Part shown: one piece after another, positions 22,748 through 34,300 of the stretch
Layout: each line of letters starts with the position of its first letter
How positions within the stretch are numbered: the first letter of the stretch is position 1
Source of the DNA: Meandrina meandrites
Lineage: Eukaryota > Cnidaria > Anthozoa > Scleractinia > Meandrinidae
Assembly (NCBI GenBank): GCA_963693305.1
Contig: OY855906.1
Span: forward strand, 17,627,661 to 17,691,660
DNA length: 64,000 nucleotides
Direction of reading: 5' to 3'
Translations under genes and position numbers: made by a program
Notes under the pieces: generated by a model
The model's database searches: none
What the model was told of the DNA's origin: nothing
What the model saw: only the letters and a program-made list of their open reading frames with translations

Positions 22748-25732
22748 TTAAACCTCGGATTGTGTGACTAACGTGACTACTTTGCTAGTCCTTTACTCAT
22801 AATGCAAACAGATTAAATTTAACCGTGACTTTTGAGAAAGAAAGCTGTTAATGAGCCAAAAATATAAGCGCGGTTTTAAGTTGCTATAGCAGCTTCTTGT
22901 TAGCCAATAATATAAGCGCGGTTTTAAGTTGCTATAGCAACTTCTTGTTTTTTTTTTTTATGTCGGTGACCAGACGCAAACCTCCACTCGGCCAAATCGT
23001 GATCGGGACTGAATCACGCAACCTGTGATGTTTATTCGCCAAAAGCTGTTGAAACATGAATGTACGGAAAATGTTGCGGATATTGTTTTCTTTATTGTGT
23101 ATAAAGCATATTTTCTTTTGGTTTTATCGAAGCGTTCGATTCAAAGCGAATGTTGAATACACTGAAAAAGGTATTACGTCAGCCATGGAATGCGCTGATG
23201 TTGCAGGTTTCACTTTCGTTACGTGACAAATAACATTGTGTTTCATTTGCATGTTTATGTCGGCCGAAGCGACGGTCATTAATTTTATTTTTTTCCTGTT
23301 CTGCGAGTATTTCTTGTGGGTTTAGGCAATCGAAGTGAATTCTTTGGCTATTTCCTTGAAGTGAGTTCAAATATTTTAAAGGAAATGAAATATTTGCTAA
23401 GTAAACAATTGAGCGTGCCCGAACGTGCAGGGGTTACGTCATTAGAAGGGAAAAACCCCCAAGCTAAAGATAGCCGGGGACAACGTAAACTTCGGATTTT
23501 GTGACTAACGTGACTACTTTGCTAGTCCTTAACTCATAATGCAAACAGATTAAATTTAACCGTGACTTTTGAGAAAGAAAACTGTTAATTAGCCAAAAAT
23601 ATAAGCGCGGTTTTAAGTTGCTATAGCAACTTCTTGTTATTATTTTTTTTTATGTCGGTGACCAGACGCAAACCTCCACTCGGCCAAATCGTCATCGGGA
23701 CTGAATCACGCAACCTGTGATGTTTATTCGCCCCAAGCTGTTGAAACATGAATGTACGGAAAATGTTGCGGATATTGTTTTCTTTATTGTGTATAAAGTA
23801 TATTTTCTTTTGGTTTTATCGAAGCGTTCGATTCAAAGCGAATGTTGAATAAACTGAAAAAGGTATTACGTCAGCCATGGAATGCGCTGATGTTGCAGGT
23901 TTCACTTTCGATACGTGACAAATAACATTGTGTTTCATTTGCATGTTTATGTCGGCAGAAGCGACGGTCATTAATTTAATTTGTTTCCTCTTCTGCGAGT
24001 ATTTCTTGTGGGTTTAGGCAATCGAAGTGAATTCTTTGGCTATTTCCTTGAAGTGAGTTCAAATGTTTTAAAGGAAATGAAATATTTGCTTAAGTAAACA
24101 ATTGAGCGTGCCCGAACGTGCAGGGGTTACATCATTAGAAGGGAAAACCCCCAAGCTAAAGATAGCCGGGGAAAACGTAAACCTCGGATTGTGTGACTAA
24201 CGTGACTACTTTGCTTGTCCTTTACTCATAATGCAAACAGATTAAATTTAACCGTGACTTTTGAGAAAGAAAGCTGTTAATTAACCGCGCGGCCATGGGC
24301 CGAGCGCGGTTCTTGCTTTACACGGGATTTTTTTTTTTTTTTTCGTTTTTTTGTCGGTGACCAGACCCAAACCTCCACTCGGCCAAATCGTGATTGGGGC
24401 TTTGAAATCACGCAACCTATGATGTTTATTCGCCAAAAGCTGTTGAAACATTAATGTACCGAAAATGTTGCGGATATTGTTTTCTTTATTGTGTATAAAG
24501 TATATTTTCTTTTGGTTTTATCGAAGCGTTGGATTCAAAGCGAATGTTGAATACACTGAAAAAGGTATTACGTCAGCCATGGAATGCGCTGATGTTGCAG
24601 GTTTCACTTTCGTTACGTGACAAATAACATTGTGTTTCATTTGCATGTTTATGTCGGCAGAAGCGACGGTCATTAATTTAATTTGTTTCCTCTTCTGCGA
24701 GTATTTCTTGTGGGTTTAGGCAATCGAAGTGAATTCTTTGGCTATTTCCTTGAAGTGAGTTCAAATATTTGAAAGGAAATGAAATATTTGCTTAAGTAAA
24801 CAATTGAGCGTGCCCGAACGTGCAGGGGTTACGTCATTAGAAGGGAAAAACCCCCAAGCTCGGATTGTGTGACTAACGTGACTACTTTGCTAGTCCTTTA
24901 CTCATAATGCAAGCATGACTTTTGAGAAAGAAAGCTGTTAATTAGCCAAAAATATAAGCGCGGTTTTAAGTTGCTATAGCAACTTCTTGTTAACCAAAAA
25001 TAAAAGCGCGGTTTTAAGTTGCTATAGCAACTTCTTGTTTTTCGTTTTTTTGTCGGTGACCAGACCCAAACCTCCACTCGGCCAAATCGTGATTGGGGCT
25101 TTGAAATCACGCAACCTATGATATTTATTCGCCAAAAGCTGTTGAAACATTAATGTACCGAAAATGTTGCGGATATTGTTTTCTTTATTGTGTATAAAGT
25201 ATATTTTCTTTTGGTTTTATCGAAGCGTTGGATTGAAAGCGATTGTTGAATACGCTGAAAAAGGTATTACATCAGCCATGGAATGCGCCGATGTTGCAGG
25301 TTTCACTTTCGTTACGTGACAAATAAAATTGTGTTTTATTTGCATGTTTATGTTGGCAGAAGCGACGGTCATTAATTTAATTTGTTTCCTCTTCTGCGAG
25401 TATTTCTTGTGGGTTTAGGCAATCGAAGTGAATTCTTTGGCTGTTTCATCGAAGTGAGTTCAAAGATTTGAAAGGAAATGAAATATTTGCTAAAGTAAAC
25501 AATTGAGCGTGCCCGAACGTGCAGGGGTTACGTCATTAGAAGGGAAAAACCCCTAAGCTAAAGATAGCCGGGGAAAACTTAAACCTCGGATTGTGTGACT
25601 AACGTGACTACTTTGCTTGTCCTTTACTCATAATGCAAACAGATTAAATTTAACCGTGACTTTTGAGAAAGAAAGCTGTTAATGAGCCAAAAATATAAGC
25701 GCGGTTTTAAGTTGCTATAGCAACTTCTTGTT

Positions 25733-27404
25733 AGTATTCAGCACGTGCAGGACCTTCTACTTCAGCCCACACAGCGCATACACGCAGGTCTTGTCGCATA
25801 GGCTTGATCCGACAACATAAATTGAAATAGCTGTATGCATCTTACCTGAAACCAACGAATTTATTGCAAAGAGTTATGAAATTAAGATGACGGGATATGG
25901 TTTGCTGTGGATATACAGACTAAAAATTTTTCTTGTAGTACTGAAGGTCCGTTCAAACGAATCTTTCTTCTGCAGTGTTACGCCTTTTCTGCAGGGATGA
26001 AACAAACGCGCATTATCTATCTTATTTCTCTCTAAAAAAAAAACTAGCTTTGTGTCCAAGTTCGTCAATATGGATTATATAGCCTGCATTAATATTTTGG
26101 TGAACTGAAATGTTCGCACATTGAACTTAATGCGACTCCATTTAATATCAATTGTAAAAGCTTAATGAAAAATTCACACAACAAACAAAAAATCAATACA
26201 ATGTTCTTTCGTAACGCACGCCTGGCTTGGTACAGATGAAGTTTACGATATTTCCTGTAGTGAGTTGCCTATTTGTCTGAGTTCGGGATTTTTTTCGACT
26301 GGAATTGCGACATTCATTTTTTCTGTTTTATGAGCCAGGTCACTGACATGAAATTTTTCCCATACCTGACTTGAAATTTTTTTTTTCAATATCAAGAATA
26401 TAGTAGCGACTGTTAATATAACAATCACTATCCTCAATATCAAAAACCAAGAATAGCAACTATTAATATAACAACCATATTTTGATCAGCGTTTTATTTA
26501 ATATCAGTGTTAAAATCAGAACACCATTGAAAAAAAACATGCCACCATTATCGTACGGTGTTTGTGTAAATACATTTACTCTTATTTTTATCTTATTTGG
26601 TAAAAATGAAAAAAAGCTGACACGTTTAGATAATGTCCATGGGAACGCAGTTCGTTTGCTTTTTTACTATTTAGGATTAAAAGTTCCTTCGTTTTCAGAA
26701 ATCTTCTAGCCAAATTTAACTCAGATTGTTTAGCAAAAGTTGTCTTTCATCGATAAGTAATACTACAGAAATACCTTCATCTTGGTCGCAATTTACATTT
26801 ATGTGCCCGTTATCGTTCGTCGGTTGCCTAGCAACTTGTAAACATGTATAAACGCCAAATCAATATGCTAACAATGTTACAAAATGTTTTGTCAAAAGTT
26901 AAAAATAATAGTCCTTCTTTTCTTGCTTGGACTTGTTAGTCAATTTTGTGTTCAAAACTAAGTCTAATTTGCGTCCACATGATATGTCCACCACTATCGT
27001 TTGTCAGCGAATAATTCTTGTTCGTAACATGCCTGGATTGACAGAAATGAAATCTTTTCTCATAAAAGAATCGTGTTGCCTTGAAGAAATTGAAGTAATG
27101 TTGATCTGCCAATTAAGCACGCAATTCTCGAACACGCGACTTTGCATCCCGACTCCACTGTTGGGTTCTTCGTATTCGAGTGTGTATCTGTCTGGGTTGG
27201 CGAAAAGGAACGAAGTATATTTGTTGTCCATCTCTGTGTAATCGACAAATGAATGAGATACAAGACGAAAGTGAAGGAGAACTAGGCAAGTGCGAAGGGA
27301 GAAGAAAAGAAAAGGAACAAAGCTGATTCTGCATGAAATGAATGAAAGGCCTGGTATAATCGAAAACTGACTAAATAAACAACTTGCTAGCCACAAATCA
27401 AAGC
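25733..27404. repeat. Unit 2 leader, 3' part
   Basis: Resumes with AGTATTCAGCACGTGCAGG, matching 1895 onward. 26789-27404 is shared with unit 4 (56986-57556) but missing in unit 1. In that block several overlapping frames are open on both strands in both copies, including a minus-strand frame with DNKYTSFLFANPD. No domain is recognised. Confidence 0.7.
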
Positions 27405-27414
27405 AACCTCGTTC

Positions 27415-27464
27415 CCAGGGTCTCTCTCTCCCCGCCCCCAAGAGCGAGAGAAGAGAGACCCTGG
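27415..27464. repeat. Short foldback
   Basis: CCAGGGTCTCTCT pairs with AGAGAGACCCTGG around a C-rich loop. Resembles the terminus of a common foldback MITE. It lies where unit 2 stops matching unit 4. Confidence 0.65.
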
Positions 27465-27645
27465 TTTGGTCTGGTCACGTGTCTGCTAGATTCTAGCAGA
27501 TTACAAATAAACAACATGGGGGAGGGGCAGATAAGTGTTGTGTTTGTCACTACTGAGTATAGGGGAGAGCGGAAAGTGTTGTAAATCAAAACAACCGCAC
27601 GTGGACGTGTTTTCGCGCTTGAGCACTTTCGTTGTTCGAGAACAA

Positions 27646-30600
27646 ATGTCGAATGGGAATCTTTCGCAAACGCCCAAAAAAGTTTGTAGACCATCTGCTA
27701 ACGTAAATTCAAGTTGCTGCAGGCTGTGTAAATCGATAGGAGATGTATCCTTCTCAAAGAACATCTTTGCGAAAGGAAATCGAGCATTGCTCGCCGCTGC
27801 AGAAGACATTTGTGGTGGGCCGTTGAGACGAGATCAATTATTGCCACATCTACTATGTAGGCCATGCGAAAGACGTTTGAAAAATTTTGTAAACTTTAAG
27901 ACCACCATCAAAGAAAGCCAGAGTTCTTTCGAAAGGGTGAAAAGATGTGTCGAGATATCGCCGTCCGTTTATCGCACGCTGGCCAAAAGTGCAAAGGAGT
28001 CGGGATCGCGAAGCCGCCGTGGTCTCAGTTTTGGAATTTCCAGGGCTGGAGAGCTGCAGCCTTCAACAGGGAAGGAGGTAAGGGAGTTTTTTTTTAACCC
28101 TCGTTTCTTCGGTGTCGATGTATTTCTTTCATTTTTTATGGCCTTGAACGGCATCGCTTGTTTCGCCGCATTACCGAGTCGAGTTGTTAAAAGGTGACAA
28201 ATTTTCTTTCAGAATGACCGTCCAGAATCCTCACAAGTCACCGCAAGCGGTTGCAATCTTCAAGAAAATTCAGCTCATCTCCAGGTAAACTATGTTGCTG
28301 CCTGTTTCTTTAAATTTCTTGCCGCTGTAATTGAAGTGAGCACGTAAACCACGAGCAGTCAACATACACGAATGTTATCGACAATTTGTTTACCTGGGAT
28401 CGCTGATGTGCTAGATTATTCAGCTTTAAAAATAGCTTATAGCAAAACTATAAAGAGTCGTGGAGTTGCAAAAGAATGAAACTTTGATTGTCCGAGCTAA
28501 GTTAAACTCGGGCTGCTTCTCTTCTTTATTTTTTTAACAGAGTTAAAATCACAGCATGAAAACATGAATTTACGTATTTTTACCGCTTGCGTAAAGATTC
28601 GTAAATAAATGGCCTTTTCTTTACGGACAAGTTTCGCGTACCGTAAATATGCGTAAATGCAGAAAACGCGTAAAGAATGCGTAAATTATATTACATGTTC
28701 GTAAAGGATAACGATCTAGATGGATATAATTCAAGGTAATTTACTACGTTCTATTGAGAGAAATACTAAGGAAGTGAAACAACATCCGTCTTAAGTAGAT
28801 TTAGAGTTGTTTTGATCAGCTTCATTGTTAACTCTTTACGCGTCTTTATCATTCTTTACGCTCCTTTACGAACTGAAATCAGTCCTTACGCGCCTTGGAT
28901 ATAAGTCACTACTTTCTAATAAGGAAAATGCTAAAAAAAAGTGATAGCTCATCGATCAGAGCAGAATTAAAAATATAATTATCAGTTTTGTTGTTAAAAA
29001 TTTACGCATCTTTAACATTCTTTACGCACCGTTCTTTACGGAGCTTTAACTTTCTTTACGCACAACGTCACCCGCCTTTTATTTCTTTAAGAACCTTACT
29101 AGTTCTTTAAGGCCATTTGATTTTCTGTACGCACAATTAAACTACTTTTAAATGTCTTTCCGAATATGTATAAGTTTTTTTTTACATGGCCATAAACTGT
29201 CCGCTGTAATTACCTTTTTGACGCACCTTTAGCATTAAAACACAAGGAGTTGTCATATGACGAAAGTTAACTGTTTTGTTCTTACAATGGTGCCTGCAAT
29301 GACGGATATATGCAAGCATGCTGCTTTTACAGTTAGCTTTTCCAACTTTAAGATTAGACTGTCAAGGTTTCTTGCATTGGCCTAGCCTCCGGCCGCGGTT
29401 TATCCTAAAAACCGATCCACGTACACTTCCCGAAATCTATATTTCTCGCTTGTTTGCATGTCAAAACACATCTTATCTTTTAAATAAAACAGTGCTCCGT
29501 TCAATTTATAGACACTATTACAAAAATCCACGGAATTGTTACCCTGAAGCTTGAACACGTCACATTTTATGAGGCTTGCGAGCCGCCGAGCGATTTATCT
29601 GTCCCTCGGAGACTGGGCTCCGTTATACGCCGCTATCAACGGTCAGCGGGTTTACGCGTGTGTTTGAAATTGGCGTCCATTTTGAAAGTGACGATGATTC
29701 ACAACTTGGACAACGATCCACTTCGAAGTCTTCTTTTCTGTTGTTGTTGAGCTTAGTTTATCGAAAACTTGTCCTAAAATATAATGCAAGCCTTCGGACA
29801 AGAAAGAGGTTGAAATGAAATGTGTGGTGGACGCGTACATCGTTCCATTCGTCAGATAACTTCACGACTTCGAGTCGACAGCAGGAACAATTCAACACTA
29901 AATACATGTAGGTGGGTAGGTTTTCTCTTTTTCTCTCTTAAGCTAGCTATGTATAATGTCTTACCTTTTCTATGCTGTACATCCCTTTTAGAACATATTT
30001 CTTTACAGGTTAGATCTGAGCAATAATTTTACTTATCATGTTCGAATCGCAAGGAGTTCATGACAAACAAATTATTGCAATAAACATTCACTCATAATTC
30101 ACCCATAATATTTGAAGTGTGTTAGACTCTTTCATTCGAACTGCAAACGTGATAAATAATATTATACGCCCAGGGTTACATGCTTGCGTTATTAAATACA
30201 TTTCGTAAATCGATCACACTTTCAAAATCATAAGGCATGGATACAGATTAAAGCTGGGTAGATGGGAATACACTGATTGTTTGTTGCATGAATCTTATGG
30301 TCTCTGCACACATGGGGACATGTCACAGGGACACGTCGCAACAACATGTACATGTAGAAGTGACAAAATCATGTGTTGTTCACACTGAGGGGACGTGGAG
30401 CAGGGACATGTAGCAGCAACATAATCACAATGTGTACACACAAGGAAATGTAGCTACTATACAGGGACATGTCACAACAACTTGTCCCCTCATGTTTGCC
30501 GATTATTTTTGGCATTAGCAACACGATCTTTGAAGCTGTCCCCAGTAAATGTCCTCTCAGTGTGAGCAACACATGATTTTGTCGCCGCTACATGTTGCTG

Positions 30601-31354
30601 CAATATTATGTCCCTTCGTCTTAAATTAAGTCATAAATCGACTGATTTGTGAATAATAACAAATTCACTTTATCAATTCTGACTCTTACTCTCTCAGAGT
30701 GCATTGTTTTTGCAATATGGAAATTGCAGTTTTCTTATTACACACTTATTACATTTGTATCATGCAAGACCAGTCCCTGATTACAACTTTTTGTTACACA
30801 CTACAATCTTAAGGGACCCCTGTCAGCCACACCTACAAAAAAAAGCAGGACAAGATATTTTCAGTTGAATCCTAACCTCGAGCAGAAAATTTAAGAAGAT
30901 TATCGATCGTATGAATGTGATGAATAGCGAATAAAGTCGGCGTACCGGCCGCTCCCGCAAACGAATAGTCGACTGCAAATTATTCATACGCAAGTACAGA
31001 CTTTCGTTGTAGAATTTACAGTAAATACTGATAAGTCAATAAATCTTATACCTTTTTAAAACTCTGAGGCAATTCAATTTATTTAACTAAACTGTGCATG
31101 CTGTGCGAAGGTCAAGAATTCATGTTGTGTTGTTGTTGTTGTTTGATGAACCCTCGACTTCTAAGTCGTACTCGACCTCGGCGGCCTCAGAGTCCGAGCT
31201 AGAGTCATAGCTAGAATCGCTGGACGACATTAAAAGTTCTTTTGACGAAAAACTAACCTTCAGGCCCCAGTTGTTCAAAGGGTGGATAACGCTATCCACC
31301 GGATAAATCGCTATCCAGCGGATAAGTGTTGGCAAAACAAACTACGCTATCCAC

Positions 31355-31391
<37 letters not shown>

Positions 31392-34300
31392 CTTTGAACA
31401 ACTGGGGCCAGTACTCTATCCCACACACAAAACAACGTGAGAGTTACTGGAGCGACGCTGGCAATGGCCTGGAATGACGTCACTAGTCCCATTCTCCCGA
31501 ATGCTCGGTCGTGCTGTTAACAGCGCCAACTTTAAAAATTCGTAAAAAATTCGGGTTTTAACCGAATTCAAAAATTTTTTGCGACATTTTTCCCAATTCC
31601 ATACAGAGATTTGATTAGGCGAAAAAATTTTTTTGGGGTTATAGGCACTTTAAGGTAATTAAGCAAACTTCCAGTAGTACAACTTACAGTACATGTGCAG
31701 CAATGCAATAAGATTTCGCTTCACCATACAGTTTTCATAATTTTGATGGCACCCAAAGTGGCAGAGGCTGACTAGGGTCCTTTAATAAGAAAGCTCTTAC
31801 CACTCTGGTAACAATGCATGCCCAATGGTAATATTAATGTCAAAGTAACTGTTTTGACTCAAGTACTGAGTAAATGTAACAGGAAATATTGGTAAGAATT
31901 CTTATTTTGCTAATTGGCTTAATGAATGAGGAAAGTGCTTATAATATAACAATGGAGTTGATGTTAATAATTGTCTCTCAAACATCTAATCTGACACTGT
32001 GACTGAATTATTATTTTTTCTCCATTTAATAGAAATTGAAAAGGCATCACTCTGCATATAAAATGTTGAAGTACATGATGACACCAAAAGAAAGACACTG
32101 CAGCTATGGTTGCTATTGTGAGACTACTGTATCTTCATGGACTACATGAGTGGGAGGTCTAACCATCAACATCTCATGGGTTTGTCATTGCCCTTGCATA
32201 TGGCATTAGAATGTTTCTGTGGGTGTAAGACTGGCCCTCTCCTATGGTAGCTGCATGGCAGCATGTTTCATTGTTTTTTTCTGTCTGTCTCACCCATAAT
32301 GAAGACCACTCATGGAGAGTAAAGTTTCTATGAGTCAAATGAGTCAAGTGATTTTTACACAAAGTAGGTTGTTATCTTTTATACCATGGTTTTCCTTTAT
32401 GCAAGTTAGCTTAAAAGTTAGAAGCACTCTACTTTGCTTATGGTTGGTTCTATCCCGGTTTGCTTGCGGTTAGTTGCACTCCAGTTTCACTTTTCTTGCG
32501 GTTAGTTCCTCTCTGGTTTACTTGCCTTTTGTTCACTCAGGTTTGCTTGCGGCTACACATGTAGTTCCACTCTAGTTTACTTGCAGTTAGCATTCATTTA
32601 ATATTGGACTCGTAGTCATTGACTCATTTAACTCATCGAAACTTTACTCTCCATGAGTGATCTTCATTATGGGTGAGACAGACAAAACAAATAATGAGAC
32701 ATGTTACTATGCAGCTTCCATGGGAGAGGGCCAGTCTTCAAAATGCAAGGGCAATGACAAAACTATAAGATGTTGATGGTAAGTCAGAGAGGCCTGCAAC
32801 TGCTGGCCCGCTTTAGACCTGTAAGGAACATCACAACAGAGAAGAAACTAATGTGGACATGATTAGAATTTACACCAAAAAATAGTATTGTGCTTCTCTG
32901 ATCTGCATAGTGATAATAGTAACTGCCACTTTAAGCGTACACAGCTGAAAATTCAGTGAACTTATTACCTGGACACATCTCTAAGAAAATGTATAATTGC
33001 CAAAGGAAATATTTTACAGTACAGTAACAATAATTATTTCGTGTTCACATGCAGGAACTTAAACCAAACAACCTTGAACAATGGAAACCTGTTTTTGTTT
33101 CAAGTATTTTTTAGTGTAAATCCACTTTTATTTACAATCAGTGATGAGTTAAAAAATCAAACTACATGTGCAGTGCAGAGTAAAAAACCATTCCTATACA
33201 GCTGTGGCTAAACGTTTATTCTTGAAATAACTCACATGTATGTTTCGTTTTGAGTTATGGCAATAAAATAAACTGCAAGGTATTAAACATGTATTGTTGT
33301 TTTGTTGGGGCTGGGTCAGTCCTTGGGAGTCATACGTAAATTATATCCCAGTTTACGGAAGCGGAAAATATCGTAAACGTTCTCAATAGGCCTTTTACGG
33401 TGTGCGTTAAGGAACTCTAGCGTATTATGTGGATGTTGACACAAACCTGCATTTATAATAATATTTAATTTATAATAGTCGGATTACCAAAAAGGAGACA
33501 TTGCCGAAGAATACTGAAAAATACAAAGCCGTCAACGGGCTTTTAAATACTGCCCATTTAAGATAGTTTAATAACGCGTAAAGATCCCCTTTCTGATCTT
33601 TTTTCAGTCGCCGTAAAATATCGTAAACGTTCTCTTTACGATTTTTTACAATGCGCGTAAAGATGCGTTTAAAGTCTACCTACGGAATCTTTACGCACTA
33701 TCGTTTTCAGTACGTAAAGACGTTCTTTACGAAAGTGTAAAGAGGTTCGTTAAGATGCGTAAAGAGGATCTTAACGCTTTCTTTACGGTATCGTTACGGA
33801 ATCGTAAATTTAAGATTTCATGCTGTGAATGCCAAACAAGTTCATGCTCTATAAACCACTTTGAAAAATGCATACAGATTCGCAACATGTCTTTTTTGTT
33901 TCTTAGACATCAAGCACTGAGTCACATTTACAAGTTGAAATGCTATCTAGACTTTTGTCCCAAGTCGACAAGGAGATGGTGGAGGTGGCAAGAAGGGAGA
34001 CAAGTTCTGTTCTCAGACTGAGAAGTTATATTGGTATGAGCACTCTGAATTTTGCAGAAATCATCGAAGAAATGAAAACACTGTGTCCAACAGTGTTTGC
34101 ACTACTATCGCAGATGATCTTACTTGATCACAATCCAGGACAGAGGACTGCCCCGTTGGCACTTCTCTATGGCATTATCATGTTTCATAGATGCAAGGAA
34201 ATCGGAGCCGGATCCAAAGAGTCAATACTGTGTTGGTTACAGAAGGAGATGCAAGCCAGGAGGTACATTATTCTCCTCTCTGTACTAATAGCAATGAATA

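Larger units (their letters stand above)
16563..25732. repeat. Tandem array of about ten 690-700 bp monomers
   Basis: The landmark GGTTTTATCGAAGCGTT recurs near 17060, 17758, 18442, 19131, 19937, 20639, 23120, 23812, 24514 and 25213. A more diverged first copy is near 16570. The base period is 684-706 bp. Larger gaps are explained by a 115-bp LINE tail (19503) and a 1738-bp element (21010). Monomers are highly similar, so amplification was recent. Each carries the perfect 18-mer palindrome AAGTTGCTATAGCAACTT or the GC-rich hairpin in its place, plus two TTACGTCA boxes. No monomer has a conserved reading frame. Confidence 0.92.
28550..33827. mobile_element. 5.3-kb CACTA-like element in an intron
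   Basis: Ends CACAGCATGAAA and TTTCATGCTGTG are perfect 12-bp inverted repeats. AAT flanks both (28547-28549 and 33828-33830). About 600 bp at the left and 480 bp at the right are packed with TTTACG/CGTAAAG motifs. A CAC terminus, 3-bp duplication and dense subterminal repeats fit EnSpm/CACTA. No transposase is seen, only weak frames such as an Asp/Ser-rich minus frame near 31120-31230. It carries three nested foldbacks. Confidence 0.7.

Noticed and set aside
18853..25110. Short minus-strand frames recurring in the array
   Set aside because: Not conserved in all monomers and without domains.
16563..25732. CRISPR-like or rDNA-spacer array
   Set aside because: Monomers of about 690 bp with no short repeat-spacer structure, no cas genes and no rRNA. 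The genome is eukaryotic.
16019..25732. Helitron with standard ends
   Set aside because: No TC start and no CTRR end at the borders, so only a loose Helitron-like hypothesis is kept.
29318..30026. Small plus-strand frames within the CACTA-like element
   Set aside because: No domains, no splice support and no similarity to a transposase that I can see.
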